From CASPLG01 sp965120375 (GTDB lineage Bacteria > Bacillota > Clostridia > Oscillospirales > Acutalibacteraceae), in NCBI GenBank assembly GCA_965120375.1, contig CBCPMW010000012.1:1-28901 (forward strand): 28,901 nt of DNA, in the 5' to 3' direction. Every line of letters begins with the position of its first letter. Within the stretch, counting starts at the first letter, position 1. A model generated the notes under the pieces. It ran no database searches and was not told where the DNA came from. It worked only from the letters and a program-made list of their open reading frames with translations. Shown piece after piece: positions 1 to 5,600 of this stretch. Made by a program: the position numbers and the translations under genes.

Positions 1-361
1 CAAAATTTCTTCCTAAAAATTCTCCTTCTTTTACGTCTCTTGAACCAATAAATTTGTATTGTCCGGTACGCAGTGCAAGCTGAATATATCCTTTTGCTCC
101 TATCTGAAATGTGGCGGTTTTTTCATATGGTACGCACCAAGTAAAACCTAAGTTTGGATCGAAAGGCAGCTCCATAGATACGGCTTTTAAAGCACACGCA
201 AGTAAACTGTTTCTGTCGCAGTTTTTTAGCGTTTCGGAGCTTCCGGCTAAACTTGTAAGACTTGTTATAAATTGCCCTGAACGCTCTCCTAATATTGAAT
301 TTGGATATTTTTTTGTGTTGTCATTTGATAAATATACCGACATTGCTGTTTGATTTGCCAT
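1..361 (-). CDS. recT: Phage RecT-family single-strand annealing protein (C-terminus outside window)
   Basis: The minus-strand frame starting at ATG 361 stays open to the window edge, giving about 120 residues and no stop. The start follows an AGGAG Shine-Dalgarno sequence. The translated text contains the RecT signature order: a LLACALKAVSMELPFDP stretch, then VPYE, QIGAKGYIQLALRTGQY and a RDVKEGE motif. RecT proteins anneal single-stranded DNA and work with a phage exonuclease in double-strand-break recombination during phage replication. Here it is the last visible gene of a leftward phage early module that also has a PD-(D/E)XK exonuclease, the expected functional partner. Only the N-terminal part is visible, so an intact C-terminus cannot be judged. 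Confidence 0.88.
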   Translation of the reverse strand, partial: MANQTAMSVYLSNDNTKKYPNSILGERSGQFITSLTSLAGSSETLKNCDRNSLLACALKAVSMELPFDPNLGFTWCVPYEKTATFQIGAKGYIQLALRTGQYKFIGSRDVKEGEFLGRNF

Positions 362-363
362 AT

Positions 364-1017
364 TTAAACACTCCTGATAATTAAATTTTCTTCTTTGTAA
401 AATTCCACTCCGGGTATTTTCACTTCCGGGTTTTTTCTTTTAATTTCCAATAATTTTTTGGTGTTTATCTCTCTAATTTTGATTCCATCAAAAAAGCAAG
501 GCACTAATTTATTATCAGTAACCTTGCATCTAAATCGTTTCTGTGTGGATATTTTATTTTCTTTTTCATGTAAATCTAAAGATAAATTTATCTGTTTCAA
601 TTTCTCAGCTTCATCAAATTTATTTTTAGCTTGCTGGAATTTTCCTTGATTTTGTAACTCTTGAGCTTCACTTAAAATATTTTCAATCTGACTTCTGCGT
701 TCAATTTCAGCGTGACTAATTAAATCTTGATATTTTTTATCTTGAGTTTGCTTATATTTTAAGATTTTTTCTTTTAAATTTTTTTCAGAAACTTCGCAGA
801 CATTAAGCATTTCCTTTTCTTTATTAAGTATTTCATAGTAAGATTTTTTTGCTGCCTCTTTTGCACTTTTCCAATACTCAATAATAATATCTTTATGTTT
901 TCTAATTGCCTTTATAATCTCAAATGTCGATTTTAAGCTCTTTTCATCATATACTGCTAAGCTATCTGAAATTTCTTCAATATTTAATGACTGCTTTTGT
1001 AGTTGAAGTTCATTCAT
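364..1017 (-). CDS. Phage coiled-coil protein between exonuclease and recT
   Basis: This is a protein of about 217 residues, rich in Lys, Glu and Gln. A long helical, coiled-coil-like middle (roughly residues 30-155) leads to a small C-terminal part ending near VKIPGVEFYKEENLIIRSV. I do not recognise a firm family. Proteins of this shape and position, between a phage exonuclease and RecT, are common in Firmicutes phages and are sometimes listed as DUF1351-type or host-nuclease-inhibitor-like; that is context, not proof. I chose ATG 1017. A GTG at 1023 has better spacing (7 bases) from the GAGGTG Shine-Dalgarno, which lies inside the last codons of the exonuclease gene, so the two genes are probably translationally coupled. 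Its stop is 2 bases before the recT start. Confidence 0.7.
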   Translation of the reverse strand: MNELQLQKQSLNIEEISDSLAVYDEKSLKSTFEIIKAIRKHKDIIIEYWKSAKEAAKKSYYEILNKEKEMLNVCEVSEKNLKEKILKYKQTQDKKYQDLISHAEIERRSQIENILSEAQELQNQGKFQQAKNKFDEAEKLKQINLSLDLHEKENKISTQKRFRCKVTDNKLVPCFFDGIKIREINTKKLLEIKRKNPEVKIPGVEFYKEENLIIRSV

Positions 1018-1027
1018 TTTCACATCT

Positions 1028-1594
1028 TTACACCTCAAATCTATAAATTTCCAAGCATGATAAAAAAATAGAAAAATTATCTTTTAGTTTGTAAAGTTCA
1101 TATTTTCCATCTTTGAATATCTGCAAAATATAAATACCTTCTACTTTTTTGTCTTTGTATTGACTTTCAAAACCTGCTTTGTATGCGGATAATTGTACGC
1201 TCCATGCCCCGCTTGTGGTTTTTAAATCGCATATAATTATTCCTTTTTCTGTTCTGTAAACCTCGTCAATCGTCATGCCATAGAGTAGTGCTTTATTGTA
1301 TGTTCTAAGTTCAGAATGAAGGAGATCCCAAGAGGGATGGTCGCTTCTAAATTTTTTATAGCCTTCAATGTATCCTGCTATGTCCTTATCGAATTTACTT
1401 AGATTGTATTTTGACATAAATTCTATTGCCAGGTGTACCCTTGTCCCTTTATCTGCTGCGATTTCAAGGGCTTTACCATCTATATTTTTATAGATTCTGT
1501 TATGAAGTGGTTTTATAATTTCAGAAACAGAAGGAATAGGGAAGCCGTCTAAAAAATATTGATGATTTTCTTCATTAAACGTTAGTTTGGACAT
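1028..1594 (-). CDS. Phage PD-(D/E)XK (RecB-like) exonuclease
   Basis: This is a 188-residue protein with the RecB-type nuclease core in order: GTRVH (50-54), an acidic residue near E95, GMTIDE (106-111), the catalytic DLK (123-125), and the QLSAYKAG motif (134-141). Family knowledge says such small phage nucleases resect DNA ends so that RecT can anneal the strands, and recT lies two genes downstream in the same direction. ATG 1594 was chosen over a longer extension (to 1663) because GGGAG sits about 7 bases upstream and the extension overlaps the preceding HTH gene. The exact substrate polarity cannot be read from sequence. Confidence 0.82.
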   Translation of the reverse strand: MSKLTFNEENHQYFLDGFPIPSVSEIIKPLHNRIYKNIDGKALEIAADKGTRVHLAIEFMSKYNLSKFDKDIAGYIEGYKKFRSDHPSWDLLHSELRTYNKALLYGMTIDEVYRTEKGIIICDLKTTSGAWSVQLSAYKAGFESQYKDKKVEGIYILQIFKDGKYELYKLKDNFSIFLSCLEIYRFEV

Positions 1595-1598
1595 ATAG

Positions 1599-1874
1599 TC
1601 ACTCCCAGCCAAGTATAGTGTAAAGGTTATTGCCAAAACGACCGTTTGTTCTGCTCTGCTCATGTTTTAGGTAGCCGCTTTTGGTTAATTCTTTTAAATA
1701 TTTACCGAGCGTTAAATTAGAAATATTTGAATCTGAAGCTATTTCGCTTCTGCTCTGCAGCGTTATATCTTTGCTTTGTGCGCAAACCAGAATATAAAAA
1801 TAAAGAGCCCTCGCTCCAAGTGAAACGCCTTTATCTTTAACTATTAATTCACAATATTTTTTAAAATCTGCCAT
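1599..1874 (-). CDS. Small phage helix-turn-helix protein, replication-initiator-like
   Basis: This 91-residue protein looks like a winged helix-turn-helix. Residues about 18-35 (LGARALYFYILVCAQS) form the leading helices. The SRSEIASDSNISNLTLGKYLKEL stretch (about 41-63) is the recognition helix-turn-helix, and GRFGNNLYTI near the end is a likely wing. This resembles HTH_36-type N-terminal domains of phage and plasmid replication proteins, but the usual C-terminal half is absent. The start ATG is preceded by AGGGAGAT. The stop codon lies 5 bases before the exonuclease start. Its position early in a recombination operon fits a DNA-binding role in replication or regulation; the specific role is inferred. 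Confidence 0.72.
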   Translation of the reverse strand: MADFKKYCELIVKDKGVSLGARALYFYILVCAQSKDITLQSRSEIASDSNISNLTLGKYLKELTKSGYLKHEQSRTNGRFGNNLYTILGWE

Positions 1875-1894
1875 AATTTTATCTCCCTAAAATT

Positions 1895-2122
1895 TTATTT
1901 AATGTCGTGATATTCTAAATCTGCTAAGTACCCCTCAAAATCAGGCTCTTTAGCTATAATTTTAAAATGCGTGTTTATACAATCTTCGCAATAAATTAGA
2001 CTGTCTATTTCATAACAGTCACCACCTTCATAAATTGCTTCATCGCAAAAGTAGCACTCATAAATCTTTCTTGCTTCGTTATCTGGCGGTGTGAGGTATT
2101 CTCTGTCATCTATCACTTGCAT
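1895..2122 (-). CDS. Small Cys-rich (zinc-ribbon-like) phage protein
   Basis: This is a 75-residue acidic protein with two CxxC-type knuckles, CYFC (about 23-26) and CEDC (about 45-48). It may therefore bind one zinc ion in a treble-clef or ribbon fold. The C-terminal part (EPDFEGYLADLEYHD) is acidic. Small proteins of this kind are common in Firmicutes phage early regions and usually have no assigned function. Its start overlaps the end of the preceding small membrane-protein gene by 10 bases, and the HTH gene follows after 20 bases, so it is part of the same leftward operon. Confidence 0.6.
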   Translation of the reverse strand: MQVIDDREYLTPPDNEARKIYECYFCDEAIYEGGDCYEIDSLIYCEDCINTHFKIIAKEPDFEGYLADLEYHDIK

Positions 2123-2271
2123 TCTCTTATACCTTTTTCTAAAATGTTGAGATTTTTTTCTACTTCAATAAATGTTTTTTCAGTTCGTTTTTCTAAGTCC
2201 TTTATTTTTATATAATTCTTAATTCCTAATAATCCTAAAATTGCTATTGTTATTAATAATATAGTTTGCAT
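2113..2271 (-). CDS. Small single-pass membrane protein, 52 residues
   Basis: The ATG at 2271 opens a 52-residue frame. The N-terminus is a hydrophobic segment (ILLITIAILGLLGI, residues 4-17). A charged, helix-prone tail with heptad-like spacing follows (about 21-50). The stop codon lies within the start of the Cys-rich gene (10-base overlap), the usual sign of translational coupling. The Shine-Dalgarno is weak (AGAGA). It is the first readable gene of the phage module. Its function is unknown; the layout (one membrane helix plus a short coiled coil) is shared by many phage early proteins. Confidence 0.5.
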   Translation of the reverse strand: MQTILLITIAILGLLGIKNYIKIKDLEKRTEKTFIEVEKNLNILEKGIRECK

Positions 2272-2281
2272 ATATTCGTTT

Positions 2282-2324
2282 CTCTTTTTAAAAAATAAAT
2301 TCCCAATGGTTTTTGCCCATTGGG
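2282..2324 (-). terminator. Possible leftward terminator or leader hairpin upstream of the phage module
   Basis: CCCAATGG (2302-2309) pairs perfectly with CCATTGGG (2317-2324) around a 7-base loop. Read on the minus strand the hairpin is followed by a T-rich run (AATTTATTTTTT). It could terminate transcription entering from the right, or act as an attenuator in the leader of the phage operon, whose first ATG is only about 30 bases away. Confidence 0.4.
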
Positions 2325-2325
2325 G

Positions 2326-2368
2326 ATATAACTTTGTTATATGTAATTTTTATTAATACAAAAATTAC
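2326..2368. promoter_or_regulatory. Two adjacent inverted repeats, operator-like
   Basis: ATATAAC-TTT-GTTATAT (2326-2342) is a perfect 7-base inverted repeat. It abuts GTAATTTTT-N8-AAAAATTAC (2343-2368), a perfect 9-base inverted repeat. Read on the minus strand, the first repeat contains TATAAC, a possible -10 box for the phage operon. Repressor binding over a promoter is a reasonable guess, but no clear -35 box is seen. Confidence 0.35.
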
Positions 2369-2439
2369 TTTGTTTAGAGGGTTTTTTCTTTATTTATATA
2401 ATTAATTATTGTTTTTTACTAATGCAAACATTTTCACCA

Positions 2440-2612
2440 ACTATAAATGGCTTGAATACTGGCTTTTTCTATGCCCCATAGGACAACTCGCACCAGTTCA
2501 GTTTAAGTTTGGGTCTGTTTTGTATTTTTTAGGTTTTCCGAACTTAAAATTGGATTCCCAGGAAAAAGTACGCCGGGAAAGTTTTTTTCTGGTTTGTTTC
2601 TTCTATAAATAA
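2440..2612 (+). pseudogene. Possible C-terminal relic of an IS3-type transposase
   Basis: A short plus-strand frame contains GQLAPVQFK, which resembles the conserved LxPVxYR ending of IS3-family (IS150 group) transposases. No catalytic DDE motif, start signal or terminal repeat is visible, and the frame then runs into low-complexity sequence. This is a weak similarity recognised by eye and could be chance. Confidence 0.25.
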
Positions 2613-2646
2613 AAAAAATCTCAAGTATAATTCCTTGAGATTTTTT
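2612..2646 (-). terminator. Terminator of the giant surface-protein gene
   Basis: ATCTCAAG (2618-2625) pairs with CTTGAGAT (2634-2641), extended by A/T pairs on both sides. The A and T runs make it work in either direction. It lies 16 bases past the surface-protein stop codon, so its main role is to end that leftward transcript. Confidence 0.85.
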
Positions 2647-2661
2647 CAATTAGATCCAAAA

Positions 2662-5600
2662 CTACTTTTTATTTCTCTTTTTCAGGTAAACATATAATAA
2701 TACTGATGCAATGAACACCCCCGATATACAAACCAACAAAATCATCTGCATATCATTTAGAGTTTTGCTACTGGATTCATCTTGCGTACTATCATCATCA
2801 CCATTTTTATTTTTGGATCGACTTGAACCTATAGTAGAATAACTATTATCGTCCTCTTGGTCAACTTCAGTCTCATCTAAGTCTCCTTCATCTTCTGAAT
2901 TTTCTGTATCCTCTTCTGTATCTTCTTCTGTTTCATCATCAGTACTAGATGTACTTGTCGTACTTGACTTTGTTGAGCTTGCACTTGTAAGCACTAGTTT
3001 CGTAAAATTTCCACTACCGCCAGGATAACTAACATCATCAACATAGTAAGCCTCTGAAACTTGAGCTGCACCACTGGAAGTCACGACTAAAATATCACTA
3101 TGATCTACTTCTTCAGAATCACCGGTATCACTATTCAACTGAATATAAAGTGTCGCACTATCCTCATCGTCTGATAAAAGCGAATATTCTTCACCATCTG
3201 GATCTGTTACACCGATCAGAAGTACGCTTGTACCACAGGTTGATGCACCATCTCCAAGACTATCATAATAAGAATTCCATTCATCTGCATTTTCAGTCTT
3301 ACTTAGACATTTTACCGAGAATTTCGAACCAGACCTATACCTGTCATCTGAATTATCTAGCCCGTACCAATTACTTTTTCCACTTGATGCCAACAACTGC
3401 TGGACCCATACAACAGACTTCGGAAATACCTCTGCGCTTAACGTTCCATCGCTCCCCACATAAATTGAATGTCCAGATCCTTCGATTTCAATTTTTTCTC
3501 CCCAACCTGAAGTGTCTGCTAAAACTTTAACTTCCAAAAGCTTGCCTAAAGTATTGTAATTCTCTGTGTCATCTGGAATAAATGTTGCCGCAAATTCATT
3601 AGTTCCAACCTCACCGACATATACATCTCCATCATCCCACTTCCATGTACCCGGTGTAGTAGATTCTGAATTTTCGTTAGATTCGGACTTCTCATTTAAA
3701 TCAACTTCTCTAAGTTTCTGACCATAGGTGGCCGTTAAATTGGTCGGTTCAATATAAACTGGATCGGCCTTAGAAGATTCACTATCTGATCCTGAGATAG
3801 AGCCAGAGTCTGAAACGCTTTCCGTTTCCTCTTCCTCTACAACTTCTGTTTTAGTAAAGCTGCTAGTTACAACGTCGCTTGCATAATATAGCGGCGAGTT
3901 TGCGTCGTTTTCCTTTTTCTCAACCCAAGCCTTTACGCTGTATTCTGTTCCGTTAGTCAAACCTTCGATCGCATTCAAATCCAAAACTTGGTTCGTTCCA
4001 GAAGCAGACGCTTTTATGTGACAGTAAGTCGATGTTCCATCGTTTGCGAGAACCACTAAACGTCCATCGGAATCAGTAGCTGTGTAAGTTACTTCTCCAT
4101 CTTTAGTCAAGGAAACTGAGCCGATAGAGTCGCTCTTAAGTCTCAAACAGAACGTGTTGTCACTTGTATCCGACAATTTTATAAAGTTTTTAGTTTCATC
4201 AGTCGGAAGCGAACTTCCAGACATGAATCTTATCTTCGAGCTGTCTAACTTAAACGCCGCCGCCGTGTCATAAGATCCTCCTGTTTTGTCATGATACATT
4301 ATTTCTATTTCCAAATTCTTGTCTTTTACTATGTAAATAGCATCTACCCCACAGGCTCTTCTAAGCCACCAGGTATCTACACTTGGCCAGCAGTCACTAC
4401 AAATTCGAATATCATTGCCGGCTCCTGCATACAATTCTGGACAACTGCCTTCTGTTGTGCTTTCATTGTATAAAGGATAAAGCTTATCTGTAACAGTTTC
4501 ATATTTTGTGTCTACTGTAGTCGATAACATTAAGTCTGTTTCCACTTTTTTAAAATATTCTTCATTCTCCAACAAACTTTGAATATATCTCTGCAAATCA
4601 CTATTCTTGTAGTCACCACTGCTGCTTTCGTATCTCCCTCCCGTGGACTTTCCTAAGCTGTCTTGCGAGAATAGCACTAAGTTCCCATCGGACTCTTTTC
4701 CGGCTATTACCCACCTTATGTCGCTCTTTCCGAACTTGACATAACCAATTTTCCCTGAACCTGACGCGTTGTAATCGCTTTTTATTGTATCTATAGATTC
4801 ACACTCGTTTTTCCAATTCGGAGTTACCGATTCTGTAATTTCGGAGTCCGATTTACTGTCTTCACCGTCGGTCTTATCTTCCTCTTCCTCTACAACTTCT
4901 GTTTTAGTAAAGCTGCTAGTTACAACGTCGCTTGCATAATATAGCGGCGAGTGTGCGTCGCTTTCCTTTTTCTCGACCCAAGCCTTTACGCTGTATTCTT
5001 TCCCGTTAGTCAAACCATCAATCGAGTTCAGGTTTAACTTTCCGCCGGTTCCATTCTTTACATAAGCGTAAGTTGTGTCATTTGCACTCACCAAAACTAC
5101 CAAGCGTTCGTCGTCGGCCGCTGTATAGCTAACTTTGCCGTTTTCAACCGAGGAGACTGAGCCAGTCACACTGGAATTTTCGAGTCTCAGACAGTACTGA
5201 CTATCCGAGTTTGTAACTTCTGAGAAGCTGTCAGTTTCACTTTCTGAGATAGAACTGCTTGCGACGAATTTTAGTTTATCTGTATCTAACTTAAACGCCG
5301 CCGTAACTTTACATTTTGAGGCAGACGGAGCATCTGAATAACCTACACATGCAGCAGTAATCTCTTCCGTATCAATATTTGTCGCCACGAAATCTACACA
5401 ATTATAACCCTCGTTATCATAAGGCGAGCGCAAGAAAGTACTATCTCCATCTCCTTCCCAAAGAGGACAATATATACACTCGACTGCTTTATTATAATTC
5501 CCTCCGGCGTAGACAGTGCCAGCACCACCCCCGCTACCTGGAATGTAATCAGTGTAGAGCGGGTAGAGTTTATCACTGACATCCACCGACTGGTCAGAAA

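Larger units (their letters stand above)
2272..2661. other. Gene-free spacer between phage module and surface-protein gene
   Basis: No convincing intact gene lies here. Reading upward, the stretch holds a hairpin at 2302-2324, a short inverted repeat at 2326-2342 and a second hairpin at 2343-2368. After an AT-rich stretch there is a possible transposase relic near 2440-2612 and then a strong terminator at 2612-2646. A phage repressor or integrase, expected upstream of an early operon, is absent. Confidence 0.6.
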
